Shown: positions 17,521 through 26,768, counted from the stretch's first letter. The stretch is 64,000 nucleotides of DNA from Cytophagaceae bacterium UBA7467 (GCA_002479785.1 DLPD01000025.1:7740-71739); one strand, 5' to 3'. A program made the numbers and translations. Notes: generated from the letters alone by a model not told the origin.

Positions 17521-17553
17521 AAAAAAGCCTTCCTGATAAAGAAAGGCTTTTTT
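17521..17553. terminator. Bidirectional-looking terminator between atpG and hflX
   Basis: AAAAAAGCCTT and AAGGCTTTTTT form a perfect 11-bp stem around an 11-base loop. On the minus strand it lies 20 bases after the atpG stop and ends 9 bases before the hflX ATG. It has the A-tract/T-tract layout of an intrinsic terminator. Confidence 0.85.
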
Positions 17554-17572
17554 GTTAGGTAAGCTGTTTCTA

Positions 17573-18451
17573 TTAGGCGTTTAACGCTTCCGCACCCCCT
17601 ACGATTTCTAAGATTTCTTTCGTAATAGCTGCTTGACGTGAACGGTTGTATTCTAATTTCAATGCTTTAATTAATTCTCCTGCATTATCAGTCGCTTTAT
17701 CCATGGCTGTCATACGCGCACCATGTTCAGATGAATTAGATTCTAATAAGGCACGGAAAATGGATAATTTGATCGATTTTGGAATTAATTCAGAAATAAT
17801 TTCTTCTTCAGATGGTTCGAAAATATAATCCACTGAACTTGCTTTTTCACCTGATTCTGAGGCTACTAAAGGAAGTAATTGTTCTGTTTGAATGATTTGT
17901 GTCGCCACGTTTTTGGAATAGTTGAAGATAACTTCTACCACATCGAATTTCTTCTCTGTGAACGCTTCTAAAACGATTTCACCAATCTCACGTACGTTAT
18001 TGAAGTTCAAACGGGTGAAGATGTCTGCGTGCGCATCATTCACTTTGTAGCCACGACGTGATAAGTATTCTGCTCCTTTTTTACCTAATGATAAAATCTC
18101 CACATTCCCTGCTGCGTGCAAGTCTGCATATTTCTCTTGAACTAAAGCCATAGTCGCTTTTCCTACGTTCGCATTGAATGCGCCGCAAAGTCCACGATCT
18201 GAGGTTACCACAATGATTAATGCATTCTTGATCTCACGCACCTCCGTGAAAGGATTTTCTGCACCAGCTTCTGTTTGAGCAGAAACGGTTGCGATCATTT
18301 CGGCTAATTTCTTAGCATAGGGACGCATTTGGTGAATGGCATCCTGTGCACGGCGCAATTTCGCTGCCGAAACCATTTTCATGGCTTTGGTAATCTGCTG
18401 CGTCGAATTTACAGATACAATTCTATTTCTTACTTCTTTTAAGGAAGCCAT
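17573..18451 (-). CDS. atpG: F1 ATP synthase gamma subunit
   Basis: A 292-residue central-stalk subunit. The N-terminal helix KEVRNRIVSVNSTQQITKAMKMVSAAKLRRA and the C-terminal helix MTAMDKATDNAGELI are the long antiparallel coiled coil that turns inside the alpha/beta ring. The middle part has the Rossmann-like segment IIVVTSDRGLCGAFN. It follows atpA with a 12-base gap on the same strand. The other ATP synthase genes are not in this window. Confidence 0.95.
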   Translation of the reverse strand: MASLKEVRNRIVSVNSTQQITKAMKMVSAAKLRRAQDAIHQMRPYAKKLAEMIATVSAQTEAGAENPFTEVREIKNALIIVVTSDRGLCGAFNANVGKATMALVQEKYADLHAAGNVEILSLGKKGAEYLSRRGYKVNDAHADIFTRLNFNNVREIGEIVLEAFTEKKFDVVEVIFNYSKNVATQIIQTEQLLPLVASESGEKASSVDYIFEPSEEEIISELIPKSIKLSIFRALLESNSSEHGARMTAMDKATDNAGELIKALKLEYNRSRQAAITKEILEIVGGAEALNA

Positions 18452-18463
18452 AGTATTCTAATT

Positions 18464-20044
18464 TTATGCTTTGTATTTAGCTGCTACTTCATTACCCACA
18501 CGCTTTAAAGTAGCGGTTAAGGTATCATCGTATTTTCCTTGACCTAAAGCTTCTAATGTCGCTTTTTCTGTCGCACGTAATACTTGAATGAAATCTTGCT
18601 CGAATTCACGAACTTTTTCCACTGGCACGTTATCTAAGTTACCAGTTGTAGCTAAATAAATCATCGCAACTTGTTCTTCCACACGTTGCGGTGCGAATTG
18701 AGGTTGCTTTAACATTTCTAAGTTACGACGACCACGGTCAATCGTTAATTTAGTAGAAGCATCTAAATCAGAACCAAATTTCGCAAACGCTTCTAGTTCA
18801 CGGAATTGTGCTTGGTCTAATTTTAACGTACCCGCTACTTTCTTCATTGACTTGATCTGTGCATTACCACCCACACGTGATACGGAGATCCCTACGTTAA
18901 TCGCTGGACGAATACCTGCATTGAACAAGTTTGTTTCTAAGAAGATCTGACCATCGGTGATCGAAATTACGTTTGTAGGAATGTAAGCAGAAACGTCACC
19001 CGCTTGTGTCTCGATGATTGGAAGAGCTGTTAAGCTACCGCCACCTTTCACTAAGTGTTTGATTGATTCTGGTAAGTCATTCATATTACGAGCGATCTCA
19101 TCCGAGTTATTCACTTTCGCTGCACGCTCTAATAAACGAGAGTGTAGGTAGAAAACGTCACCTGGATACGCCTCACGTCCTGGTGGACGACGTAATAATA
19201 AAGAAACCTCACGATAAGCTACCGCTTGCTTCGATAAGTCATCATAAACGACTAAAGCTGGACGACCTGTATCACGGAAGAATTCACCAATCGCTGCACC
19301 TGTAAATGGAGCATAGAATTGCATCGGTGCTGGATCTGCTGCTGTTGCAGAAACGATAACTGTATAATCCATTGCACCTGCTTTGCGTAATGTTTGCTCA
19401 ACTTGCTTTACAGTCGAAGCTTTTTGACCAATCGCTACGTAGATACAGAATACGGGTTCACCTTTATCGTAGAATTCTTTTTGATTAATAATCGTATCGA
19501 TACAAACCGCTGTTTTACCTGTTTGACGGTCACCAATAACTAGCTCACGTTGACCGCGACCTACTGGAATCATTGCATCGATCGCTTTGATACCTGATTG
19601 TAATGGCTCAGTAACGGGTTGACGGAAGATTACACCGGGTGCTTTACGCTCTAGGGGCATCTCATACAAATCACCTGCGATAGGACCATTTCCATCGATA
19701 GGCTCACCTAAGGTGTTCACTACACGACCTAAAATGCCATCACCTACCTTAACTGAGGCGATTAAGTTAGTTCTTTTAACGGTATCCCCCTCCTTTACTG
19801 AGCTAGAATCGCCTAATAATACAGCACCTACGTTATCCTCTTCTAAGTTCAAGGCTAATGCTTTCAGACCGTTTTCAAAAACGATCAACTCACCTGCTTG
19901 TACGTTAGATAGGCCGTAAATACGTGCCACACCATCACCCACTTGGAGTACGGTACCTACTTCTTCTAGTTCTGCGACAGTTTTAGCTTGGGACAATTGT
20001 TCCCGTAAAATAGCTGAAACTTCATCTGGTCTTACTGATGCCAT
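18464..20044 (-). CDS. atpA: F1 ATP synthase alpha subunit
   Basis: A 526-residue subunit with the P-loop GDRQTGKTAV and the alpha-specific motifs PGREAYPGDVFYLHSRLLER and ALPIIETQAGDVSAYIPTNVISITDGQ. The arginine-finger region SRVGGNAQIKSMKKVAG is intact. It carries non-catalytic nucleotide sites and completes the catalytic sites on beta. It heads a two-gene unit with atpG. The usual upstream partners (atpH, atpF, atpE, atpB) are absent: the next gene upstream is divergent FKBP. Confidence 0.96.
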   Translation of the reverse strand: MASVRPDEVSAILREQLSQAKTVAELEEVGTVLQVGDGVARIYGLSNVQAGELIVFENGLKALALNLEEDNVGAVLLGDSSSVKEGDTVKRTNLIASVKVGDGILGRVVNTLGEPIDGNGPIAGDLYEMPLERKAPGVIFRQPVTEPLQSGIKAIDAMIPVGRGQRELVIGDRQTGKTAVCIDTIINQKEFYDKGEPVFCIYVAIGQKASTVKQVEQTLRKAGAMDYTVIVSATAADPAPMQFYAPFTGAAIGEFFRDTGRPALVVYDDLSKQAVAYREVSLLLRRPPGREAYPGDVFYLHSRLLERAAKVNNSDEIARNMNDLPESIKHLVKGGGSLTALPIIETQAGDVSAYIPTNVISITDGQIFLETNLFNAGIRPAINVGISVSRVGGNAQIKSMKKVAGTLKLDQAQFRELEAFAKFGSDLDASTKLTIDRGRRNLEMLKQPQFAPQRVEEQVAMIYLATTGNLDNVPVEKVREFEQDFIQVLRATEKATLEALGQGKYDDTLTATLKRVGNEVAAKYKA

Positions 20045-20114
20045 ATAAAATGGAGGGGTTTATTGATTTATAAACTGATTTTTAACTTATTTATTTTGAA
20101 TCAAATTTCGGGTG

Positions 20115-20122
20115 CAAAATTA
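20115..20122 (-). promoter_or_regulatory. Putative -7 box of atpA
   Basis: On the minus strand TAATTTTG fits TAnnTTTG and lies about 70 bases before the atpA start. The -33 element is poor, so this is only a candidate. Confidence 0.3.
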
Positions 20123-20237
20123 GTCATGAAATTTGAATAATCCCATGAATTAATCAAAAAAAAGACGATAATCATAAGACTTTTTGAAGAATGAGATTTT
20201 GCATTAGATATTGGCACTGTTAAATGCCGTTAAAATT

Positions 20238-20268
20238 CTTGAAAAAGAGGCTTTTTTCTGTATCTTCG
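20238..20268 (+). promoter_or_regulatory. Bacteroidota-type promoter of the FKBP gene
   Basis: CTTG (20238-20241), a spacer of exactly 19 bases, then TATCTTCG (20261-20268) fit the TTTG-N19-TAnnTTTG consensus, with one mismatch in each box. It lies 30 bases before the ATG at 20299 and downstream of the alternative start at 20224, so it also supports the shorter gene model. Confidence 0.6.
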
Positions 20269-20298
20269 AAGCTTTGTTTCGCATTAATAATCCATCCT

Positions 20299-21048
20299 AT
20301 GAAATTTAAATTAATTGCCGTTTTAACCTGTGTTTTGTCTTTATCTGCATTGGCTCAAACCAAGCCTAAGGCAAAACCAACCACTAAACCTAAGTTGACG
20401 ATATCGGTTACAAAAGTGCCTACTCAAGAATTTACAAATCAAGTGGATTCAGTATCGTACGCTGTAGGGGTATTAGTCGCACAGAATTTCAAGTCTCAAA
20501 AGGTGACTTTGAATCCAACCATGGTGGCTAAAGGTTTTGAGGCAGCTACTCAGGGGGGTGCTTTGAAAATGACAGAACAAGAATGCCAAAATATTGTTTC
20601 TGCTTACATGATGAAGAATCAAGAGGCGCAAGCTTTGGAACAATCGAAGCAATTTTTACCTAACAAAGAGGCAGGTGAGAAGTTTTTGGCAGAAAACAAG
20701 AAAAAAGATTCTATCATCGTAACCGCGTCTGGGTTGCAATATAAAATTATCAAATTAGGCACGGGGCCGAAGCCGGTTGAAACGGATAAAGTGAAAACCC
20801 ATTACCATGGAACATTAATAGATGGAACGGTGTTTGATTCTTCGGTACAACGAGGAGAGCCCATTTCATTTCCCGTAAATGGCGTTATCCCGGGTTGGGT
20901 GGAAGCGCTGCAATTAATGCCTGTAGGTTCTAAATTTAAATTATTTATTCCTCAAAACCTGGCTTATGGCGTTCGTGGTGGTGGTCAAACGATCAAGCCT
21001 TATTCTGCGTTGATATTTGAAGTAGAATTACTAGAGATTGAAAAGTAA
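20299..21048 (+). CDS. FKBP-type peptidyl-prolyl isomerase, exported
   Basis: A 249-residue protein from the ATG at 20299, which begins a clear signal peptide (FKLIAVLTCVLSLSALAQ). The frame is open further upstream to 20224, but that start would precede the promoter and put about 25 residues before the signal. An FKBP N-terminal dimerisation domain (VSYAVGVLVAQNF onward) leads to the FKBP domain (VKTHYHGTLIDGTVFDSS ... IPGWVEALQLMPVGSKF ... LAYGVRGGG). It should speed proline isomerisation during folding of periplasmic and outer-membrane proteins. It is followed after 4 bases by the Prc-like protease. Confidence 0.9.
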   Translation: MKFKLIAVLTCVLSLSALAQTKPKAKPTTKPKLTISVTKVPTQEFTNQVDSVSYAVGVLVAQNFKSQKVTLNPTMVAKGFEAATQGGALKMTEQECQNIVSAYMMKNQEAQALEQSKQFLPNKEAGEKFLAENKKKDSIIVTASGLQYKIIKLGTGPKPVETDKVKTHYHGTLIDGTVFDSSVQRGEPISFPVNGVIPGWVEALQLMPVGSKFKLFIPQNLAYGVRGGGQTIKPYSALIFEVELLEIEK

Positions 21049-21052
21049 ACTT

Positions 21053-23155
21053 ATGAAGAAGATACTTCCTGTTTTCATCCCGCTTTCCTTATTGGTTGTT
21101 TGGTTTATGCATGGTTCTGATTTGCAAAATCAACTTAATTACCAAGAAGGTGATTTGCAACCCTCTGCTTTGCAGCGTAAAGTAGAAAGCAAGGTGTTCG
21201 AAATTTTGAGTAATTACCATTACCGAAAGGTGCCGGTGAATGACTCCCTTTCTTCGAAAATATTTGATTCTTATATCAAGCAATTAGACCCTAATAAGGT
21301 GTTCTTTTTAGCGGAGGATATTAATGAAATTGAAAAGTATCGTTTTGCGATTGATGAGGCATTGAATTTAGGGGATTTGACTCCAGCGTTTCAGATTTAT
21401 AACGTCTACCAAAAAAGGATGAAGGATCGCTATGCTTACATCAATGCACAATTAGATAAACCCTTTGATTTTACGATGGACGAAACCTATCAACCAAACC
21501 GCGAAAAAGCGACTTGGGCAAAATCAGAGGCGGAGTTGGATGATTATTGGCGTAAAGATTTGAAGCGTCAACTTTTGGATTGGAAAATAGGTGGGAAGGC
21601 AGATACAACCTCCGTGCGTGAATTGAAAGAGCGTTATAAGCGGACAGAAAAATACATGGCTAAGACTAAGTCTGAAGATGTTTTTCAAGTCTTTATGAAT
21701 GCTTATACGGAAAGCATTGACCCGCATACCACATACATGATTCCTAAGGCGGCAGAAGAGTTTAATAAGGATATGTCCCAAAGTTTCGAGGGAATTGGGG
21801 CTACTCTGCGTTTAGAAGGGGATTATGTGAGTATAGTGGATTTAGTTCCAGGAGGTCCAGCTTACCGCAGCAAGCAAGTGAATCCCAAAGATCGCATCGT
21901 GGGTGTAGCGCAAGGAGAGGATGGTAAATTCGTTGATATCATCGGTTGGTTTACGGATGATGCGGTGAAACTAATCCGAGGTCCTAAAGGAACGGTGGTT
22001 CGCCTAAAGATTTTACCTGCTTCAGGTGTGACGGGTTCACCTACAACAGAAGTCCGCATCGTGCGCGAGAAGATTAAATTAGAGGAGCAGACTGCTAAGA
22101 AGGAGATTTTGTTCCAAAAACAAGGCGACAAGACCATTAAAATAGGTTTAATCACCATCCCCATGTTCTACCGTGATTTCGAAGGGGCACGTAATAATGA
22201 GGCAGGCTTCAAATCGACTTCAGCAGATGTTCGCAAGTTCTTGTTAGAGTTTAAGAAAGAAGGAATTGATGCCCTATTGATCGATTTACGCAATAACGGT
22301 GGTGGTTCTTTGATTGAAGCTGTTGATTTAACAGGATTATTTATTGGAACAGGACCAGTCGTGCAAAGGAAAGAATCAACGGGTCAAATTACCCAGGAAA
22401 ATGATGAGAATCCAGAGTTAGTCTACGACGGTCCTATGGCGGTATTAATTAACCGCTTCTCTGCATCTGCTTCAGAAATTTTTGCAGGAGCGATTCAAGA
22501 TTACCAACGTGGAATCATTGTAGGGGAGCAATCCTATGGTAAAGGAACAGTTCAAAGTGTGTTAGACTTAAGTCGTTTCGTTCGTTCCGAAAAGGAAAAT
22601 CCAGGGGTATTGAAAATCACCTTAGAGAAATTCTACCGTATTACTGGAAGTTCGACTCAGCACAAAGGCGTTAGCCCTGATTTCGCTTTGCCCTCTGCTT
22701 TCTCCGCGGAGGAGTTTGGCGAAAGCTCACAACCAAGTGCCTTGCCTTGGGATATGATTCGTTCTACTACGTTCACCAAGACAGGAAAAGTGAATCCAGC
22801 TACCGTGAAACAATTGCAAGTAGCCTTCCAAAATCGCCTGAAAACAAAGCCAGAGCTATTGAAATTGAAAGAAGATTTAGAGCGTTGGAAGAAATTAAAG
22901 GAAACAAATTCAATTGCTTTACAATACGATAAGCGCAAGAAGGAATTAGACGACCAGAAGAAAAAGCCTGATGAAGCAGCAGCGGTGGTCGAGGTGATGG
23001 CTGGTGAGCCAGTAACAGATGCAGATGGCAAAAAAGTGGATTCTAAAGAAAAAGATAAGCACGCGAAAGATGCGTATTTAAAAGAGACACAGCAAATTAT
23101 TGCCGATTGGTTGAGGGGACCTTTGACAAGCACAAAACCGGTGGCTAAAAAATAA
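21053..23155 (+). CDS. prc: Carboxy-terminal processing protease (Prc/Tsp, S41A)
   Basis: I choose the ATG at 21053 (700 residues); a TTG 15 bases earlier lies inside the FKBP gene. Order: a signal/anchor helix (ILPVFIPLSLLVVWF), the Tsp N-terminal domain (about 40-200), a PDZ domain (about 230-330), and an S41 peptidase domain with the nucleophile Ser in SASASE (470-474) and the general-base Lys in YGKGTVQ. A C-terminal DUF3340 region follows. It degrades or trims periplasmic proteins by their C-terminus. The last base of its stop is the first base of the next gene. Confidence 0.92.
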   Translation: MKKILPVFIPLSLLVVWFMHGSDLQNQLNYQEGDLQPSALQRKVESKVFEILSNYHYRKVPVNDSLSSKIFDSYIKQLDPNKVFFLAEDINEIEKYRFAIDEALNLGDLTPAFQIYNVYQKRMKDRYAYINAQLDKPFDFTMDETYQPNREKATWAKSEAELDDYWRKDLKRQLLDWKIGGKADTTSVRELKERYKRTEKYMAKTKSEDVFQVFMNAYTESIDPHTTYMIPKAAEEFNKDMSQSFEGIGATLRLEGDYVSIVDLVPGGPAYRSKQVNPKDRIVGVAQGEDGKFVDIIGWFTDDAVKLIRGPKGTVVRLKILPASGVTGSPTTEVRIVREKIKLEEQTAKKEILFQKQGDKTIKIGLITIPMFYRDFEGARNNEAGFKSTSADVRKFLLEFKKEGIDALLIDLRNNGGGSLIEAVDLTGLFIGTGPVVQRKESTGQITQENDENPELVYDGPMAVLINRFSASASEIFAGAIQDYQRGIIVGEQSYGKGTVQSVLDLSRFVRSEKENPGVLKITLEKFYRITGSSTQHKGVSPDFALPSAFSAEEFGESSQPSALPWDMIRSTTFTKTGKVNPATVKQLQVAFQNRLKTKPELLKLKEDLERWKKLKETNSIALQYDKRKKELDDQKKKPDEAAAVVEVMAGEPVTDADGKKVDSKEKDKHAKDAYLKETQQIIADWLRGPLTSTKPVAKK

Positions 23156-23955
23156 TGAAAGCTTTAACAGATGTTTTAAAAGATTCTTCACAGCTCGTTC
23201 GAGAGGCTGGTCAATGGATTCTGCAGCAATCATCTCAGTTTACGAGTTCTGATATCATTTATAAAGGAACAAATGATTTAGTTTCGTTTGTCGACCAGCA
23301 GGCTGAAGCGAAATTAAAACAGGGTCTTTCTGCTATTTTTCCAGAAGCGGACTTTATTGCGGAGGAAACTTCGTCTAATTATGAGGAAGTAGGGGATGGG
23401 TACTATTGGGTGATTGATCCGTTAGATGGTACTACAAATTTCTTGCACAAATTACCTGTATTTGCGGTTTCGGTAGGATTAATTCTGAATAAACAGCCTA
23501 TTTTAGGATTGATTTATGAGCCAAATCGCGATGAATTGTTTACTGCGCTAAAGGGTCATGGTGCGCATTTGAATGGAAAGCCTATCCAGGTTTCTCCTGA
23601 AAATTCGCTTTCTAAGTCATTATTGGCTACAGGATTTCCTTATTATGATTTCTCTTATCAAGACCGCTATTTAGATTTATTGAAGGAACTAATGCGCTCC
23701 TCGCACGGTTTAAGACGCATGGGTGCGGCAGCAATTGATTTGGCTTATACGGCTTGCGGTCGTTTTGAGGGCTTTTTTGAGGCTAATTTGAAGCCTTGGG
23801 ATGTGGCCGCTGGTAAAATCATCATAGAAGAGGCTGGCGGAATGGTGACCAATTTTTCGGGTGGTCAAGACGTTATTTTTACCGGTGAAATTATTGGTGC
23901 AGGACCTATATTCTCAGAATTTTTAGGAACTTTGCAATCTAAGTGGTTTGATTAA
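23155..23955 (+). CDS. Inositol monophosphatase family protein (SuhB/CysQ-like)
   Basis: A 266-residue Li+-sensitive phosphatase-fold enzyme. Metal-binding motifs are all present: EET in FIAEETS, DPLDGTTNF and the C-terminal WDVAAG. The LRRMGAAAIDLAYTACGRFEGFFE segment is typical of inositol-1-phosphatases. It hydrolyses a sugar or inositol phosphate; the physiological substrate is not fixed by the sequence, and a 3'(2'),5'-bisphosphate nucleotidase role is possible. Its start overlaps the protease stop by one base, so both are translated from the same message. Confidence 0.88.
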   Translation: MKALTDVLKDSSQLVREAGQWILQQSSQFTSSDIIYKGTNDLVSFVDQQAEAKLKQGLSAIFPEADFIAEETSSNYEEVGDGYYWVIDPLDGTTNFLHKLPVFAVSVGLILNKQPILGLIYEPNRDELFTALKGHGAHLNGKPIQVSPENSLSKSLLATGFPYYDFSYQDRYLDLLKELMRSSHGLRRMGAAAIDLAYTACGRFEGFFEANLKPWDVAAGKIIIEEAGGMVTNFSGGQDVIFTGEIIGAGPIFSEFLGTLQSKWFD

Positions 23956-23956
23956 C

Positions 23957-24121
23957 ATGGAAAACGGGATCATCTTTGTGGTATTTGCTGCGGCGCTCAT
24001 TTATTTGGTGCGCCTAGTATACCTTCAGTTTTGGGGTAAGAATGCAGGAAACTGCGCCAAAGGCTGTGGAACTTGCGCGGCTTCTTCCACCATCGATAAA
24101 TTGAACAGTGAAAGAAGCTAA
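23957..24121 (+). CDS. FeoB-associated-type Cys-rich small membrane protein
   Basis: A 54-residue protein beginning one base after the preceding stop. It has a single N-terminal membrane helix (IIFVVFAAALIYLVRLVYL) followed by a short cytoplasmic Cys cluster, NCAKGCGTCAAS (three Cys). This matches the pattern of the FeoB-associated Cys-rich small membrane proteins. No feoAB gene lies in the window, so a role in iron handling is only suggested by family. It overlaps the start of the ABC exporter gene by 14 bases. It is easily missed because of its size, but spacing and composition support it. Confidence 0.75.
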   Translation: MENGIIFVVFAAALIYLVRLVYLQFWGKNAGNCAKGCGTCAASSTIDKLNSERS

Positions 24122-25859
24122 TTCCGGTAAAACATTCGATTTTCAGATTATTAAACGGTTATATGGCTTTATTCAGCCGTACCGTTTTCGCTTTTGGTTT
24201 CTGGTCTTTTTGATACTTTGCATGGCGGGGATTTCACCTGTTGTACCCTTACTTATACGCTATACCTTAGATCATTACTTAGGATTGACCTTTCAGTCTG
24301 ATTTGTTGCGAATGCTGGGTTGGATGCTGGGAGCACTGTTACTTCAAACAGGCTTACAATTTTCCACTTCCTATTTAGCTGGATATTTAGGTCAAACCGT
24401 TATCCGCGACATACGCATTCAATTGTATGAGAAGATTGTTAACCTTCGCTTAGCATTCTTTGACACAACGCCAATCGGGCGTTTGGTGACAAGGACAGTG
24501 TCCGATATCGAAACATTGAATGATGTTTTTTCGGAAGGACTAGCTTCCATTGCGGGGGATTTACTGCAATTATTCTTGATTTTAGGGGTGATGTTTTATG
24601 CGGATTGGCGCTTGACTTTGATCATCATTGCCACCGTTCCGTTCATGGTATTTTCCACTTATGTGTTCAAGGAATACATCAAGAAATCATTCAATGAGGT
24701 TCGGACCGCAGTAGCGAATTTGAATTCTTTTGTTCAAGAGCATATTTCAGGGATGTTAATCGTCCAAATGTTTCACGCAGAGAAGCAAGAATTAGCGAAA
24801 TTCAATCGCATAAATGAGGAGCATCGCGATGCTAATATTCGAGGTATTTTAGCCTATTCGGTCTTTTTTCCGGTAGCTGACGTGATTGCTGCGATTGGAA
24901 CGGGGCTGGTGGTGTGGGCGGCGTCTACTTATATCGTGAAAGAGGAGATGGGAGTGGGGACATTGACTGCGTTTATCATGTTTATCAACTTGTTTTATCG
25001 TCCTATTCGGATGTTAGCGGATCGTTTCAATACCCTGCAAATGGGGATTGTGTCGACAGAACGTATATTAACGCTGTTGGATTCGACCGATTACATCCAG
25101 AACAACGGAACGATACAGGCGGATCACATCGAAGGCAAAATTGAATTTTCGGAGGTCACTTTCGCCTATCAGGAGCCAGAATGGGTGGTGAAGAAGGTAA
25201 GTTTTACAGTGGAAGCGGGGAAAACATGTGCGATTGTGGGGGCTACCGGAGCGGGTAAGTCGTCTATCATAGGACTATTAGGCCGTTTATACGATTGCCA
25301 AAGCGGTGAAATCTACATAGACGGCGTTTCTCTGACCTCTTATGAGATTGGTTCTTTGCGGAAAAATATTGCCGTGGTTTTGCAAGATGTTTTCTTGTTT
25401 AGCTCATCGATTGCCTACAATATTCACCTTGGTGATGAGTCGATCACTCAGGAAAAAATGAAAGAAGCAGCGAAAGCGGTGGGTGTCCATGATTTTATAC
25501 TTTCCTTGCCAGGTGGCTATGATTATGAGGTTAAAGAACGAGGCGCAACACTAAGTGTGGGCCAAAGGCAGTTAATTTCATTTGTACGTGCTTTGGTCCA
25601 CAACCCCAAGATTATTGTATTAGACGAAGCCACCTCTTCTGTGGATTCTGAAACGGAAGTGTTGATTCAGCAAGCTATTTCTACGTTAATGAAAGGGCGT
25701 ACGGCGGTAGTGATTGCCCATCGACTGTCTACGATTCGGAATTCAGATCAAATCTTAGTGATGGATAAAGGGGAAATTAAAGAACGAGGTACACAAGATG
25801 AATTATTAGCCTTAGATGGTTTATATGCACAACTCTATCATCTACAATTCAGAAAATAA
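24108..25859 (+). CDS. ABC exporter, fused membrane and ATPase domains (MsbA-like)
   Basis: A 583-residue half-transporter starting at a GTG; no better ATG is nearby. Residues 1-320 are a six-helix type IV exporter domain (PVVPLLIRYTLDHYLG ... RFNTLQMGIVSTERIL). The ATPase domain has Walker A GATGAGKSS, Q-loop VLQDVFLF, signature LSVGQRQ, Walker B IIVLDEATSSVD and H-loop IAHRLSTI. It would work as a homodimer and export lipids or drugs; the family includes MsbA and many multidrug pumps. The first codons lie inside the end of the small Cys-rich gene, so translation is likely coupled. Confidence 0.9.
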   Translation: MKEANSGKTFDFQIIKRLYGFIQPYRFRFWFLVFLILCMAGISPVVPLLIRYTLDHYLGLTFQSDLLRMLGWMLGALLLQTGLQFSTSYLAGYLGQTVIRDIRIQLYEKIVNLRLAFFDTTPIGRLVTRTVSDIETLNDVFSEGLASIAGDLLQLFLILGVMFYADWRLTLIIIATVPFMVFSTYVFKEYIKKSFNEVRTAVANLNSFVQEHISGMLIVQMFHAEKQELAKFNRINEEHRDANIRGILAYSVFFPVADVIAAIGTGLVVWAASTYIVKEEMGVGTLTAFIMFINLFYRPIRMLADRFNTLQMGIVSTERILTLLDSTDYIQNNGTIQADHIEGKIEFSEVTFAYQEPEWVVKKVSFTVEAGKTCAIVGATGAGKSSIIGLLGRLYDCQSGEIYIDGVSLTSYEIGSLRKNIAVVLQDVFLFSSSIAYNIHLGDESITQEKMKEAAKAVGVHDFILSLPGGYDYEVKERGATLSVGQRQLISFVRALVHNPKIIVLDEATSSVDSETEVLIQQAISTLMKGRTAVVIAHRLSTIRNSDQILVMDKGEIKERGTQDELLALDGLYAQLYHLQFRK

Positions 25860-25862
25860 ACG

Positions 25863-25870
25863 TATCTTTG
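25863..25870 (+). promoter_or_regulatory. Putative -7 box very close to bamD
   Basis: TATCTTTG is a perfect TAnnTTTG and ends 7 bases before the bamD ATG. If used, the transcript would be nearly leaderless. No -33 TTTG is seen at the right distance. Confidence 0.35.
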
Positions 25871-25877
25871 CGGGCTT

Positions 25878-26768
25878 ATGAAATTGAAAAATAAAATTTT
25901 AGTTTGTTTAATCGCCTTAATCGGTTTAAGTGCGTGTGGGAAGTTCGAGAAGTTCAGAAAGAGCGCAAGCGTTCCCACGAAATACAAAGCCGCAGTGGAT
26001 TATTACAAGAAGAAGGAGTTTGATAAAGCAGGAATCCTTTTTGATGAGATTCTGCCTCTTTTGACGGGTGATTCTACACAAGAAATGGCTACTTTTTATC
26101 AGGCCAAATGTGATTTTGAATTAGCTAACTATACTGTTGCGAATACCCACTTCAAGCGTTTCTCTGAGGTTTTTTCTCGTTCTGAATTTGCAGAAGAATC
26201 CATTTATATGGCTGCTTATTCGCTTTATAAAGATTCCCCTAATTTTAATCTAGATCAGACAGGGACCTTATCTGCTATTAATGAGTTGCAGAGTTATTTG
26301 AATAATTATCCGGACTCAAAATACCGCGAGGATTGCAGTTTGATGATTAAAGATCTGCGGAAGAAATTAGAGAAAAAAGCCTATGAAAAGGCGAAGTTGT
26401 ATTACAAGACATCACCTTTCAATATTGCCTCATTGAAGTCTGCCGTTATCGAGATTACGAATTTTCAGCGTGACTTCCCTGATTCCGATTACAACGAGGA
26501 GATGGCCTATTTCAAGATTGTTTCCCAGTTTGATTTGGCAAAAAGTACTATCGAATACAAACAAAAAGAGCGTTACGAGGAAGTATTGAAGTTCTATTTA
26601 GAATTCATTGATAAGTATCCACAAAGTTCTTATTTGAAAACGGCTGAAAAATGGTATACAACCAGTCAAAATGAAGTGACTCGTATCGCTAAATTAGAAG
26701 CTGAATACAAGGCATTGCAGGAAAAAGAGAAGTCCAATACTTCAAAAATTGCTACGAGCCCGCAATAG
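25878..26768 (+). CDS. bamD: Outer-membrane assembly lipoprotein BamD
   Basis: A 296-residue lipoprotein (lipobox LSAC, Cys at 21) built of TPR-like helical repeats: YKAAVDYYKKKEFDKAGILFDEIL, FELANYTVANTHFKRF and AINELQSYLNNYPDS. It is the essential partner of BamA in inserting beta-barrels into the outer membrane. It is a little longer than E. coli BamD (245 residues), as usual in Bacteroidota. Its neighbour rpoZ is the conserved Bacteroidota gene order. Confidence 0.92.
   Translation: MKLKNKILVCLIALIGLSACGKFEKFRKSASVPTKYKAAVDYYKKKEFDKAGILFDEILPLLTGDSTQEMATFYQAKCDFELANYTVANTHFKRFSEVFSRSEFAEESIYMAAYSLYKDSPNFNLDQTGTLSAINELQSYLNNYPDSKYREDCSLMIKDLRKKLEKKAYEKAKLYYKTSPFNIASLKSAVIEITNFQRDFPDSDYNEEMAYFKIVSQFDLAKSTIEYKQKERYEEVLKFYLEFIDKYPQSSYLKTAEKWYTTSQNEVTRIAKLEAEYKALQEKEKSNTSKIATSPQ

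Noticed and set aside
20224..20298. Longer N-terminus of the FKBP gene
   Set aside because: It would start upstream of the predicted promoter and place the signal peptide 25 residues inside the protein.
22657..23133. Minus-strand frame of 158 codons inside the Prc protease gene
   Set aside because: Antisense to a well-supported gene, Ser/Phe-rich as expected for a shadow of Lys/Glu codons.
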